A stretch of DNA of 64,000 nucleotides from Chryseobacterium endalhagicum (GTDB taxonomy: Bacteria > Bacteroidota > Bacteroidia > Flavobacteriales > Weeksellaceae), in the NCBI RefSeq assembly GCF_016745235.1, contig NZ_JAELVM010000002.1, positions 62,001-126,000 of the forward strand. Direction: 5' to 3'. Positions 8,549 through 17,257 of this stretch are shown one piece after another. Numbering within the stretch: the stretch's first letter is position 1; each line of letters opens with the position of its first letter. Below the pieces are notes generated by a model. It saw only the letters and a list, made by a program, of their open reading frames with translations. It was not told the DNA's origin and did no database searches. A program made the translations under genes and the position numbers.

Positions 8549-11500
8549 ATGAGCCAATTTAAAGAATACAAAAACCTCAACCTTATTGACATAGCCGAGA
8601 ATGTATCGGAGTTTTGGAAACAGAATAAAACGTTCAGTAAAAGTGTTGAGATTCGCGAGGGTAATGCCGAGTTTGTTTTTTATGAAGGTCCGCCTTCAGC
8701 AAACGGTATGCCCGGAATTCACCACGTTATGGCCAGAGCATTAAAGGATATTTTCTGTCGTTTCCAGACTCAGAACGGGAAACAGGTTTTCCGTAAAGCG
8801 GGCTGGGATACACACGGACTTCCTGTGGAACTGGGCGTAGAAAAAGAATTAGGAATTACGAAAGAAGATATTGGCAAAAAAATCTCTATTGAAGACTACA
8901 ACAAAGCCTGCCGTGAAGCGGTAATGCGATATACAGACGTATGGAATAACCTTACGGAAAAAATCGGATACTGGGTAGACCTTGATGATCCTTATATCAC
9001 CTACAAATCCAAATACATGGAGACGGTTTGGTGGCTATTGAAGCAGCTGTATAATAAAGAATTATTGTACAAAGGCTACACCATCCAGCCTTATTCTCCG
9101 AAAGCAGGGACTGGACTTTCTTCTGCGGAATTAAATATGCCGGGAACTTATCACGATGTTTCTGATACTACCGTTGTAGCTCAGTTCAAAGTAAAGAAAG
9201 AATCCTCCGACTTATTTAGTGATGTGGAAGGAGACGTAAGCATTCTTGCCTGGACGACCACTCCATGGACTTTACCATCCAACACAGCATTGGCTGTAGG
9301 AAGAGATATTGAATATGTTTTGGTTAAAACATTCAACCAATATACATTTGAACCGATCGCTATTGTTTTATCCAGAGTTCTTTTACCTAAAGTATTCGGT
9401 AAGAAATATGCAGAAGGAACGGATGAAGATTTCGCTGGTTATACTGCCGAAAGCAAAGTGATTCCTTTCAAAGTCGTAAAAGAATTCACAGGAGAAAAGC
9501 TTGCCGGAGCTCAATATGAGCAGTTAATCCCTTGGTTTACCCCTAATGATTCCCCTGAAAAAGCTTTCAGAGTGATTTTGGGAGATTTTGTAACGACTGA
9601 GGACGGAACCGGTATCGTTCACATTGCTCCTACTTTTGGTGCGGATGATGCAAGAGTGGCCAAAGAAGCCGGAATTCCACCCATGTTGATCAAAGACGAA
9701 AATGACAATCTTGTTCCGCTGGTAGATTTGCAGGGAAGATTTATCAAAGGAGAAAATGTTCCTGAATTATTCTCAGGAAAATATATCAAGAACGAATATT
9801 ACGATGACGGAACTGCTCCTGAGAAATCCTGGGATGTAGAACTTGCCATCGTTCTGAAGACTGAAAACAAAGCCTTCAAGGTAGAGAAATACGTTCACAG
9901 TTACCCGCACTGCTGGAGAACTGACAAACCGGTATTATACTATCCGCTGGATTCATGGTTTGTAAAAATGACCGCTGTAAAAGACAGATTGGTAGATTTA
10001 AACAAAGAAATCAACTGGAAGCCTAAATCTACGGGAGAAGGACGTTTTGCGAACTGGATTGAAAACGTCAACGACTGGAACCTTTCCCGTTCAAGATATT
10101 GGGGAATCCCATTACCGATCTGGAGAACTGAAGATCTTAAAGAAGAAAAGATCATTGGGTCTGTAGAAGAGTTATACAACGAAATAGAGAAATCTGTTGC
10201 AGCAGGATTCATGAAAGAAAACCCGTTCCAGGGCTTTATCATCGGAAATATGTCTGAGCAGAACTATGAATTGGTGGATCTTCATAAAAATGTGGTAGAC
10301 AAAATCATTTTAGTTTCAGATTCAGGAAGAGCAATGAAGCGTGAAAGCGACTTAATCGACGTTTGGTTCGATTCAGGTTCAATGCCTTATGCCCAGCTGC
10401 ATTATCCTTTTGAGAATAAAGAATTAATTGACAATAATAAAGCATTCCCGGCAGATTTTATTGCAGAAGGCGTTGACCAGACCCGTGGTTGGTTCTACAC
10501 CCTTCACGCGATCGGAACGGCAGTTTTTGATTCAGTTGCTTATAAAAATGTAATGAGCAACGGGCTTGTTCTGGATAAAAACGGACTGAAAATGTCAAAA
10601 TCCAAAGGAAATGCAGTAGATCCTTTCGAAACACTTTCAGTATACGGTCCGGATGCTACCAGATGGTATATGATCTCGAATGCAAATCCTTGGGAAAACC
10701 TGAAGTTTGATATCGAAGGAATAGACGAAGTAAGACGAAAGTTCTTCGGAACGCTTTACAATACGTATTCATTCTTTGCATTGTATGCGAATGTGGATGG
10801 ATTCAACTACACAGAAAAAGAAGTGGAAAACCGTCCGGAAATCGACCGATGGATACTTTCTGAACTGAATCTTCTGATCAAAGAAGTAAAAGCATTCTAC
10901 GAAGATTACGAACCGACAAGAGTCGCCAGAGCGATCAGCACATTTGTGAATGACAACCTGAGCAACTGGTACGTAAGACTGTGCAGAAGACGTTTCTGGA
11001 AAGGAGATTATTCTGATGATAAAATCTCTGCTTACCAGACTTTATACACCTGTCTTGAAACCGTAGCGAAATTATCCGCACCTGTTGCTCCGTTCTTTAT
11101 GGATCAATTGTATCAGGATTTAAATAAAGTAACCGGAAAAGAAAACTGTGAATCTGTGCATTTAACAGATTTCCCTGTAGCAGACGAAAGCCTGATCGAT
11201 CAGGATCTTGTGGAAAAAACGCATCTGGCTCAGAATATCACAAGTATGGTTTTCTCCCTGAGAAAGAAAGAAAATGTGAAAGTCCGCCAGCCGTTACAGA
11301 AAGTATTGGTTCCGGTTCTGGATGCTAAAACAGAAGAACAGCTCTTAGCGGTTGCAGACCTGATCAAGCAGGAAGTAAACGTTAAAGAATTACAGCTGAT
11401 CAATGCAGAGGAAGCTTCTCACTTAATTGTAAAACAGATCAAGCCGAATTTCAAAGCGTTAGGTCCTAAACTGGGGAAAGACATGAAAACGGTAGGCGGT

Positions 11501-11938
11501 GCTATTGCTGATCTGAATACAGAGCAGATTGCCAGCCTTGAAAAAGAAGGAAAAATAGACATTCAGGGGTACGAAATTACGCTTGATGATGTGGAAATCT
11601 CTACCAAAGATATCCCGGGATGGACGGTAACTTCCGACGGGAAAACAACTGTGGCATTAGATTTGACGTTAACAGAAGAATTAAAATCTGAAGGGATCGC
11701 AAGGGAGTTCATCAACAGAATTCAGAACCTGCGAAAAGACAAAGACTTTGAACTGACAGACAGAATTAAAATCTCCATCGAAGAAAATTCACCTTTCCTT
11801 GAAGAGGTTAAGAAAAATGAGGAATATATTTCTTCTGAGGTCTTGTCAAATAAAATAGAAATTGTATCTTCACTTTCAAATTTTAACGAAATCGAAATAG
11901 ATGAGGTTAATTTTAAGGTAAATGTTGAAAAGAATTAA
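8549..11938 (+). CDS. ileS: Isoleucyl-tRNA synthetase
   Basis: The 1129-residue class I synthetase charges tRNA-Ile. The HIGH-type motif lies around residues 52-60 (PSANGMPGIHH) and the KMSKS motif at 681-685 (KMSKSKGN). WTTTPWTLPSN marks the editing (CP1) domain that hydrolyses Val-tRNA-Ile, and an anticodon-binding domain follows. The length fits the longer bacterial/eukaryotic-type IleRS, which has an extended C-terminus and lacks the C-terminal zinc finger of the E. coli type. The latter type of enzyme is often mupirocin-resistant, but that is an inference from the subfamily. The gene starts a run of forward genes continuing to the SanA-like protein. Confidence 0.97.
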   Translation: MSQFKEYKNLNLIDIAENVSEFWKQNKTFSKSVEIREGNAEFVFYEGPPSANGMPGIHHVMARALKDIFCRFQTQNGKQVFRKAGWDTHGLPVELGVEKELGITKEDIGKKISIEDYNKACREAVMRYTDVWNNLTEKIGYWVDLDDPYITYKSKYMETVWWLLKQLYNKELLYKGYTIQPYSPKAGTGLSSAELNMPGTYHDVSDTTVVAQFKVKKESSDLFSDVEGDVSILAWTTTPWTLPSNTALAVGRDIEYVLVKTFNQYTFEPIAIVLSRVLLPKVFGKKYAEGTDEDFAGYTAESKVIPFKVVKEFTGEKLAGAQYEQLIPWFTPNDSPEKAFRVILGDFVTTEDGTGIVHIAPTFGADDARVAKEAGIPPMLIKDENDNLVPLVDLQGRFIKGENVPELFSGKYIKNEYYDDGTAPEKSWDVELAIVLKTENKAFKVEKYVHSYPHCWRTDKPVLYYPLDSWFVKMTAVKDRLVDLNKEINWKPKSTGEGRFANWIENVNDWNLSRSRYWGIPLPIWRTEDLKEEKIIGSVEELYNEIEKSVAAGFMKENPFQGFIIGNMSEQNYELVDLHKNVVDKIILVSDSGRAMKRESDLIDVWFDSGSMPYAQLHYPFENKELIDNNKAFPADFIAEGVDQTRGWFYTLHAIGTAVFDSVAYKNVMSNGLVLDKNGLKMSKSKGNAVDPFETLSVYGPDATRWYMISNANPWENLKFDIEGIDEVRRKFFGTLYNTYSFFALYANVDGFNYTEKEVENRPEIDRWILSELNLLIKEVKAFYEDYEPTRVARAISTFVNDNLSNWYVRLCRRRFWKGDYSDDKISAYQTLYTCLETVAKLSAPVAPFFMDQLYQDLNKVTGKENCESVHLTDFPVADESLIDQDLVEKTHLAQNITSMVFSLRKKENVKVRQPLQKVLVPVLDAKTEEQLLAVADLIKQEVNVKELQLINAEEASHLIVKQIKPNFKALGPKLGKDMKTVGGAIADLNTEQIASLEKEGKIDIQGYEITLDDVEISTKDIPGWTVTSDGKTTVALDLTLTEELKSEGIAREFINRIQNLRKDKDFELTDRIKISIEENSPFLEEVKKNEEYISSEVLSNKIEIVSSLSNFNEIEIDEVNFKVNVEKN

Positions 11939-11997
11939 CATATAGTTAATGTATTTCAAATTCCATTTCATAATTTTATTAAAAAAGAGAAAAGAAT

Positions 11998-12378
11998 ATG
12001 TCAGACGAAAGAGTTAGATACAGCGATGCTGATTTACAGGAATTTAAGGCAATTATAAAAGAAAAAATAGAAAAAGCAGAAAGAGATCTTCAGCTGATCA
12101 GAGAAAGCTTCATCAACGACCAGAATAATGGAACGGATGATACGTCTCCTACATTCAAAGCTTTTGAAGAAGGAGCGGAAACTCTAAGCAAGGAGCAGAA
12201 CTCTATATTGGCAGGGCGCCAGGAAAAATTCGTGCGTGATCTTAAGAATGCTTTGATCAGAATCGAAAATAAAACCTACGGTGTATGCAGAGTAACCGGA
12301 AAGCTGATTCCTAAGGAAAGACTTTTAGCCGTTCCTCATGCTACGCTGAGCATTGAAGCGAAAAATATGCAGAAATAA
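11998..12378 (+). CDS. TraR/DksA-family protein with degenerate zinc finger
   Basis: This 126-residue protein has an N-terminal coiled-coil region (about residues 8-40, rich in Glu/Lys/Arg) and the C-terminal DksA-like segment YGVCRVTGKLIPKERL. DksA binds in the RNA polymerase secondary channel and works with ppGpp. Here only one of the four canonical zinc-binding cysteines remains, and CxxC has become CRVT, as is common in Bacteroidota homologues, so zinc binding is doubtful. It lies 59 bp after ileS in the same direction, and a hairpin follows the stop. A ribosome- or polymerase-associated regulatory role is plausible but not shown. Confidence 0.85.
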   Translation: MSDERVRYSDADLQEFKAIIKEKIEKAERDLQLIRESFINDQNNGTDDTSPTFKAFEEGAETLSKEQNSILAGRQEKFVRDLKNALIRIENKTYGVCRVTGKLIPKERLLAVPHATLSIEAKNMQK

Positions 12379-12404
12379 ACCGTAAGGTTTGTCAAAATAT
12401 TATT

Positions 12405-12440
12405 GGGTTTATATCGTATTCGCGGATACTTTATAAACCT
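12405..12440 (+). terminator. Hairpin with U-rich tail after the DksA-like gene
   Basis: An outer stem GGTTTATA/TATAAACC (12406-12413 with 12432-12439) encloses an inner GTAT/ATAC stem and a GC-rich loop, and TAATTTTT follows. It could be an intrinsic terminator or an attenuator between the DksA-like gene and the next small gene. Confidence 0.5.
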
Positions 12441-12458
12441 AATTTTTAATGTATACCC

Positions 12459-12704
12459 ATGACCGAAGTATTAGTTTTAGTAATTATTGTTGCTGCAGTT
12501 CTGCTGTTTTTCAACAGAGCCTGGATCAAAAACAGGTTCTTTCCCGATAAACACAGAAACTACACCATCGATGATCAGTTCAATTCTGATAAACGGGACA
12601 GGGAAAAAGAAATCGACAGACTTTTGAGTAAGATGGGGCGCAACGGCATCAACGATCTTTCGGCAAAAGACAGGAAAAGACTGGACGAGCTGTCCAAAAT
12701 GTAA
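12459..12704 (+). CDS. Small single-span membrane protein (DUF6576-like C-terminus)
   Basis: The 81-residue protein has an N-terminal transmembrane segment (VLVLVIIVAAVLLFF, about residues 4-18) followed by a charged cytoplasmic tail. The tail ends in EIDRLLSKMGRNGINDLS and KDRKRLDELSK, which resembles the short C-terminal module (DUF6576) found on Bacteroidota rhomboid proteases; that match is from memory. It lies 19 bp ahead of the next small gene and near lspA, suggesting an envelope function, but none is known to me. Confidence 0.75.
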   Translation: MTEVLVLVIIVAAVLLFFNRAWIKNRFFPDKHRNYTIDDQFNSDKRDREKEIDRLLSKMGRNGINDLSAKDRKRLDELSKM

Positions 12705-12723
12705 TATATAAAAAAGAAAAAAA

Positions 12724-12909
12724 ATGGAATCTATCATAGTACATCCTAAGAATCCTATGGAACTGAGCGCATTGAAAAGTGTTTTAAAAGATATGAACAT
12801 CAGATATGAGCGTGCTCAAACCAAAAACACGTTCCATACAGAAAAGGTAGCGAAGAAAATTTTCGATAAGAAAAATCAGGAAAAACCTTCTAAACCAAAA
12901 GGACAGTAA
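12724..12909 (+). CDS. Small conserved protein, possibly DUF2683-like
   Basis: This 61-residue basic protein begins MESIIVHPKNPMELSALKSVLKDM (shown here only as motifs MESIIVHP and LSALKSVLKDM), a short beta strand plus amphipathic helix pattern like DUF2683 proteins, which resemble antitoxin-type small regulators. The C-terminal third is Lys/Pro-rich and probably disordered. It overlaps the lspA start by one base (stop TAATG), so the two are translated together. No toxin partner is adjacent. The function is unknown. Confidence 0.7.
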   Translation: MESIIVHPKNPMELSALKSVLKDMNIRYERAQTKNTFHTEKVAKKIFDKKNQEKPSKPKGQ

Positions 12910-13547
12910 TGAAAAAGATCTTAGCTATAACATTTTTAGTATTGTTAATTGATCAGGCTTCAAAAATTTACATCAAAACCCATTTCAACCTGGATGACAG
13001 CATCACTGTTCTTCCGGGCTTTAAACTGACCTTTGTAGAAAATCCAGGAATGGCTTACGGGCTTCATTTCGGAGGAATCATCGGGAAATATTTCCTGGTG
13101 ATCCTGAGACTTTTCCTGATCGGAGGTATGGTGTATATGTTTAAGAAATGGCTGAAACAGGGAGCTTCCAACTATCTTCTGATCCCAATGGCTATTATTT
13201 TTGCCGGGGCTATCGGAAATATCATTGACGGAATGTTCTACGGACTGATCTTCGACAGCGGAACAGTCTACGACCAAAGCATTGACCGATGGATCGGATA
13301 CGGCGGTGTTTCCAAGTTTGTGCCTTTCGGACAGGGCTATTCGGCTTTCATGAAAGGATGTGTAGTGGATATGCTTCACTTCCCGCTGGTAGACTGGTAT
13401 GTTCCGGACAGCTGGCCTGTAATCGGAGGAAAACATATTGAATTCTTCAAATATATTTTCAACGTAGCCGATTCTGCCATTACCGTAGGAGCCGCCTTCT
13501 TATTAATATTCAGAAAAAAAGCTTTCCCGAACGGACTTGAGTTTTAA
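12909..13547 (+). CDS. lspA: Lipoprotein signal peptidase (signal peptidase II)
   Basis: The 212-residue inner-membrane aspartyl protease cleaves prolipoproteins before the lipidated Cys. Four membrane spans are visible. The conserved blocks are DQASKIYIK near the N-terminus, GNIIDGMFYG, VVDMLHFP and FNVADSAITVG; the catalytic aspartates lie in the second and the last of these. It is longer than the roughly 165 residues of E. coli LspA because of an insertion between spans (around residues 108-140), usual in Bacteroidota. Many lipoproteins with LxxC lipoboxes in this window are its expected substrates. It overlaps the preceding small gene. Confidence 0.95.
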   Translation: MKKILAITFLVLLIDQASKIYIKTHFNLDDSITVLPGFKLTFVENPGMAYGLHFGGIIGKYFLVILRLFLIGGMVYMFKKWLKQGASNYLLIPMAIIFAGAIGNIIDGMFYGLIFDSGTVYDQSIDRWIGYGGVSKFVPFGQGYSAFMKGCVVDMLHFPLVDWYVPDSWPVIGGKHIEFFKYIFNVADSAITVGAAFLLIFRKKAFPNGLEF

Positions 13548-13561
13548 AAAACGTATTCCGG

Positions 13562-14206
13562 ATGAAAAAAGTAATTAAAAATATTTTTAAAATGTTCCTG
13601 CTGCTTCTTGCGGTAGGAATTATTTTTATCGCCTGGGCGAACTACAGCATCAAAAAAGAAAGCAGCCCGTTTGTTTCTTACAAAATCTCTGATGTGCCGG
13701 AAACCAAGACCGCTTTACTGCTTGGAACCGGAAAAAATCTGAGCAGCGGACTTCCCAATGCTTATTTCTACAACAGGATCCAGGCCGCTATAGACCTGTA
13801 TAAAAGCGGAAAGATTAAATACATCATCGTAAGCGGAGACAACAGCACCAAAGATTATAATGAACCGGAAGATATGCAGCTGACCCTCATGAAGTATGGC
13901 ATTCCAAAAGACAGAATCGTGCTGGATCATGCCGGATTCAGAACTTTGGATTCAGTGATCAGGGCCAAAGATATTTTCGGACAGAACAGACTGGTGATTA
14001 TTTCCCAGAAATTCCACAATGAAAGAGCTGTTTTCCTGGCCCGTGAAAATGGCATGGAAGCTTTCGGATATAATGCTAATGACGTGAATAAATATGCCGG
14101 GCTGAAAACCAACTTAAGGGAATATCTGGCCAAAGCAAAGGTATACTGGGATCTGCTTTTCGGAGTGGAGCCGAAATTTGGCGGGGAGAAGGTTGTGATT
14201 CCTTAA
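13562..14206 (+). CDS. SanA/YdcF-family (DUF218) membrane-anchored protein
   Basis: The 214-residue protein has one N-terminal membrane span (about residues 9-27) and a periplasmic DUF218 domain with motifs LLLGTGK, YIIVSGDN, EPEDM and DHAGFRTLDSV, and ISQKFHNERAVFLA. In E. coli, SanA affects barrier function against vancomycin at high temperature, and the related ElyC acts in envelope precursor metabolism. It follows lspA by 14 bp in what looks like one transcription unit. The fold assignment is strong; the substrate is unknown. Confidence 0.88.
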   Translation: MKKVIKNIFKMFLLLLAVGIIFIAWANYSIKKESSPFVSYKISDVPETKTALLLGTGKNLSSGLPNAYFYNRIQAAIDLYKSGKIKYIIVSGDNSTKDYNEPEDMQLTLMKYGIPKDRIVLDHAGFRTLDSVIRAKDIFGQNRLVIISQKFHNERAVFLARENGMEAFGYNANDVNKYAGLKTNLREYLAKAKVYWDLLFGVEPKFGGEKVVIP

Positions 14207-14290
14207 CAGGATGTGGTGATTTGATGATGAGTTAATGTGATGATGTGATAATTTGTTGATGTGGTGATTGGATGATGTGGTGATTTTCTT
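14207..14290. repeat. GATGTGGTGAT word repeat
   Basis: Diverged copies of GATGATGTGGTGATTTG are strung together directly after the SanA-like gene. The stretch is non-coding and is one of several low-complexity phrase repeats in the intergenic regions of this window. Confidence 0.65.
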
Positions 14291-14349
14291 ATTTCTGTAC
14301 GATCATTTTTTAATCCTTGAATTTTTCAGATTTATTCCGCAAAACCTCG

Positions 14350-14357
14350 TAAATTTG
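14350..14357 (+). promoter_or_regulatory. -7 box for trpS
   Basis: TAAATTTG exactly matches TAnnTTTG, 31 bp ahead of the trpS ATG. Confidence 0.5.
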
Positions 14358-14388
14358 CTATTCATTAATTTTTAATAAACAAAAACAA

Positions 14389-15357
14389 ATGTCAAGAATT
14401 CTTACCGGCATTCAAGCCACCGGAACCCCCCATCTTGGAAATCTGCTTGGGGCGATTATTCCTGCTATTGAACTTTCCAAGCAGGAAGGAAATGAATCAT
14501 TTTTATTCATTGCGAATCTTCATTCTCTTACCCAGATTAAAGACGCGAAGGAACTGAAACAAAATACCTACGAGATCGCTGCGGCTTGGCTTGCTTGTGG
14601 GCTGGATACCGAAAAAACATTTTTTTACAGACAGAGTGATATCCCTGAAACCTGTGAACTTTCTTGGCATTTATCATGTTTTTTTCCTTATCAAAGATTA
14701 ACGCTTGCCCATTCATTCAAGGATAAGGCAGACAGACTTCAGGATGTAAACGCCGGGCTGTTTACCTACCCTATTTTAATGGCTGCGGATATTTTACTGT
14801 ATGATGCAGAGGTTGTTCCTGTAGGAAAAGACCAGCTTCAGCATCTGGAAATTGCCCGTGATGTAGCTTCAAGGTTTAACAATCAGATGGGAGAAGTTTT
14901 TGTACTGCCTCAGTCTGAACTTCAGGAAGACACGAAATATGTTCCCGGAACAGATGGCCGTAAAATGTCTAAATCCATGGGAAATATCATTAATATTTTC
15001 TTACCTGAAAAGGAACTGAAAAAGCAGGTAATGAGCGTAGAAACCGATTCTAAAGCTCTTGAAGAGCCTAAAGATCCTGAAACAGATAAAGTGTTCGCTA
15101 TCTACCAACTGATTGCGACTCCTGAGCAGACGGAGGAATTAAGAGCGAAATACCTGGCCGGAAATTTCGGTTACGGACACGCCAAATTAGAGCTTTTAAA
15201 CCTGATCTTAACGCGTTTTGCGAAGGAAAGAGAAATGTTTGCTTATTATATGAACAACCTGGACGAGCTGGAAGCTAAACTTCAGGAAGGTGCCGCAAAA
15301 ACGAGAGTAGTTGCTACCGAAACCATTAAAAGAGTAAGAGCAAGCTTAGGAATTTAA
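14389..15357 (+). CDS. trpS: Tryptophanyl-tRNA synthetase
   Basis: The 322-residue class Ic synthetase has the usual bacterial length. The HIGH-equivalent TGTPHLGNLLG is at residues 11-21 and the KMSKS motif is GRKMSKSMGN (about residues 194-203). MAADILLYDAEVVPVGKDQLQH is the conserved Trp/ATP pocket region. It has its own promoter and a clean intrinsic terminator, so it is probably monocistronic. Confidence 0.97.
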   Translation: MSRILTGIQATGTPHLGNLLGAIIPAIELSKQEGNESFLFIANLHSLTQIKDAKELKQNTYEIAAAWLACGLDTEKTFFYRQSDIPETCELSWHLSCFFPYQRLTLAHSFKDKADRLQDVNAGLFTYPILMAADILLYDAEVVPVGKDQLQHLEIARDVASRFNNQMGEVFVLPQSELQEDTKYVPGTDGRKMSKSMGNIINIFLPEKELKKQVMSVETDSKALEEPKDPETDKVFAIYQLIATPEQTEELRAKYLAGNFGYGHAKLELLNLILTRFAKEREMFAYYMNNLDELEAKLQEGAAKTRVVATETIKRVRASLGI

Positions 15358-15376
15358 AGCCTGTTATTTAAATATA

Positions 15377-15404
15377 AAAAAGCCTTTCCCATCGAAAGGC
15401 TTTT
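15377..15404 (+). terminator. Intrinsic terminator of trpS
   Basis: An 11-bp perfect stem (15377-15387 with 15394-15404) with a 6-base loop is followed by a run of T. Confidence 0.88.
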
Positions 15405-15426
15405 GTTTTTTTGTAATTTTATTGTA

Positions 15427-15789
15427 ATGAAAAATATAGGGTTACTTATTCTTCTTGTTTTGACTTCATGCAAAAAAGAACCTCGTTATATCAATATTAA
15501 GGATGAATTGATCTATAAAAATGAAAATGGTTTGTTCTTAAAACATACGATCATTCTTAAAAGCAGAAATCCTGAAGATTCAGGAAAAGTTACCCGCTTT
15601 TTCAACTATGTTCTATACAAAGATCAAGTTCTTGAATTAAAAGATTTCATTGATCTGAAAAGCTTTCATGAAGTTCAGAACAATAATCGGGACAGGTTTA
15701 TTATAAGTGCCTACGAAGATTCCAGATATCGGTATCTGTTTAAAGATCATCCCGCTTCATCTCCTAATATTTTAATTCAGGAAAAATAA
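15427..15789 (+). CDS. Small putative lipoprotein
   Basis: The 120-residue product starts MKNIGLLILLVLTSCKKEP, with a lipobox (LTSC) placing the lipidated Cys at residue 15. An in-frame TTG lies upstream but falls inside the trpS terminator, so the ATG at 15427 is preferred. The mature part is hydrophilic without recognisable motifs. It is probably outer- or inner-membrane anchored; the function is unknown. It stands alone, followed by a GGCTAAAGCC repeat element. Confidence 0.72.
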   Translation: MKNIGLLILLVLTSCKKEPRYINIKDELIYKNENGLFLKHTIILKSRNPEDSGKVTRFFNYVLYKDQVLELKDFIDLKSFHEVQNNNRDRFIISAYEDSRYRYLFKDHPASSPNILIQEK

Positions 15790-15871
15790 ATGACAGTTAG
15801 CTTTTCGAAAGAATAAAACAATGCTCTGAATATTTTATACTGATCAGGCATTCCTGCAGGGTTTCCTTTAT

Positions 15872-15937
15872 ATTCAATAGGAGCGGGCTTCAGCCCGCTT
15901 ACAAGATATGCACATCGCAAAAGGCTTTAGCCAAAAC
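15872..15937 (-). repeat. GGCTAAAGCC hairpin element, copy 2
   Basis: On the reverse strand it reads GTTTTGGCTAAAGCC, a spacer, then the AGCGGGCTGAAGCCCGCT hairpin and CCTATTGAAT, matching the copy at 8131-8192. The hairpin loop carries G where copy 1 has A, and the spacer differs. Confidence 0.7.
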
Positions 15938-15973
15938 TAAGCATCAGGATTTTCTTTAGATTTTTTTCCACAA

Positions 15974-17257
15974 TTAAGCATTATTTTTCGAAAGAATAAA
16001 ACAGTGCATCCCATCTTCGAACTCATAGACAATATCCCAACCGGGATATTGTTTTGTTATAGTCCTGATGATAGACAGCCCCAAACCGGTAGAACTGTGG
16101 TCTGAACCCTGTTTGTAAAAACGGTTGAAGATTTGTGTTTTGTCCAATGAAACACCGCTTCCGCTATTCTGAAAGATCAGCCTGTTGTCTTCTATGCTGA
16201 TATTGACATTTCCGTCCTGACTGTTGTACTTCACTGCATTTTTAAGAAGATTAGAAAGGAGAATATCCGCTAAATCAGGGTTAAAATCAGCTCCAAAGAA
16301 TCCTTTCTCTATAATGCTGACCTTAACTTTTTTAAATTCAATAAAATCCTCGTAATTTTTCACCAGCCCGGAAACGGCTTCATTAAAATCTACTTTTGAG
16401 GTTTTACTGAACTGGCTGTTTTCTATTTTTGAAAGCATGAGCAGGGATTTGTTCAGGCCTGCCATTCTTCTCAGATCACCCTTTAATTCTGAAATAAAAT
16501 TCAGGTCTTTTTTCTCCAGGTCTTCATTCTGGATCTGCAGGTCGATCTTATTGATCATAATCGCCAGCGGTGTCTGAAGCTCATGGGATGCATTTTCGAT
16601 GAACTGCTTCTGCTGATGAAAGACAAGCTCATTACGCTCAATCATTTCCTCTATTTCCACATTGAGCTCTTCAAATTCTTTAATCGAATAATCCTGAGGT
16701 TCCTGTGATGAATTTACCCCGAACTGGTATTTTTTAAGTTTATCTAAAATAGTATAGAAGGGACGCATGGCTTTATGCAGAAGATATCCATTCACAGCCA
16801 CAATACTGATCACGAGTAAAATGTACAGAACAATCAAAGCTGTTGTAAGGTCATACACCAATTCGTCCTGTTCCACCGTAGACGTCCGTATTTCAAGCCG
16901 CTGGCGTTTTCCGAACTGATCTATAAAATCGGTCTCAAGGACGCGGTAAGGCTGGTCTTTGTCGTCGTACTCCATATAGAACATCTTATTATAGAGCCTG
17001 TTCTTATCTTTATACTCAGATTCTGAAATCGGTTTGATTTTAAATTCATTAAATCCAAAATCCTTGCTGTCCAAAAGCTTAGGATCGTGATACACTGCTT
17101 TTATGATCTGTATCTTCCTGTCCTTCAGTCCGTCATCTACATTATCATACACTTCATCCAGAATATAGGCGTAAAAGAGCGCTGCCCAGACTGCAATAAT
17201 GAGCAGCAGGATAACGATCATGTATTTGATGGTGTAGTATTTTAACGAAACTTTCAT
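15974..17257 (-). CDS. Sensor histidine kinase, two-component system
   Basis: The 427-residue inner-membrane kinase has transmembrane spans at about residues 11-31 and 135-160 enclosing a periplasmic sensor domain. The H-box FIENASHELQTPLA places the phospho-accepting His at residue 225; the N-box is LLSNLLKNAVKYN and the G2 box STGLGLSI. Its ATG overlaps the stop of the response regulator gene by one base, so the two are translationally coupled. A PepSY-like periplasmic protein gene follows upstream on the same strand, a common arrangement for envelope- or metal-responsive systems. The signal is unknown. Confidence 0.92.
   Translation of the reverse strand: MKVSLKYYTIKYMIVILLLIIAVWAALFYAYILDEVYDNVDDGLKDRKIQIIKAVYHDPKLLDSKDFGFNEFKIKPISESEYKDKNRLYNKMFYMEYDDKDQPYRVLETDFIDQFGKRQRLEIRTSTVEQDELVYDLTTALIVLYILLVISIVAVNGYLLHKAMRPFYTILDKLKKYQFGVNSSQEPQDYSIKEFEELNVEIEEMIERNELVFHQQKQFIENASHELQTPLAIMINKIDLQIQNEDLEKKDLNFISELKGDLRRMAGLNKSLLMLSKIENSQFSKTSKVDFNEAVSGLVKNYEDFIEFKKVKVSIIEKGFFGADFNPDLADILLSNLLKNAVKYNSQDGNVNISIEDNRLIFQNSGSGVSLDKTQIFNRFYKQGSDHSSTGLGLSIIRTITKQYPGWDIVYEFEDGMHCFILSKNNA

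Noticed and set aside
15403..15426. Longer start for the small lipoprotein gene
   Set aside because: The upstream in-frame codons lie in the trpS terminator and would disrupt the lipoprotein signal; the ATG at 15427 is preferred.
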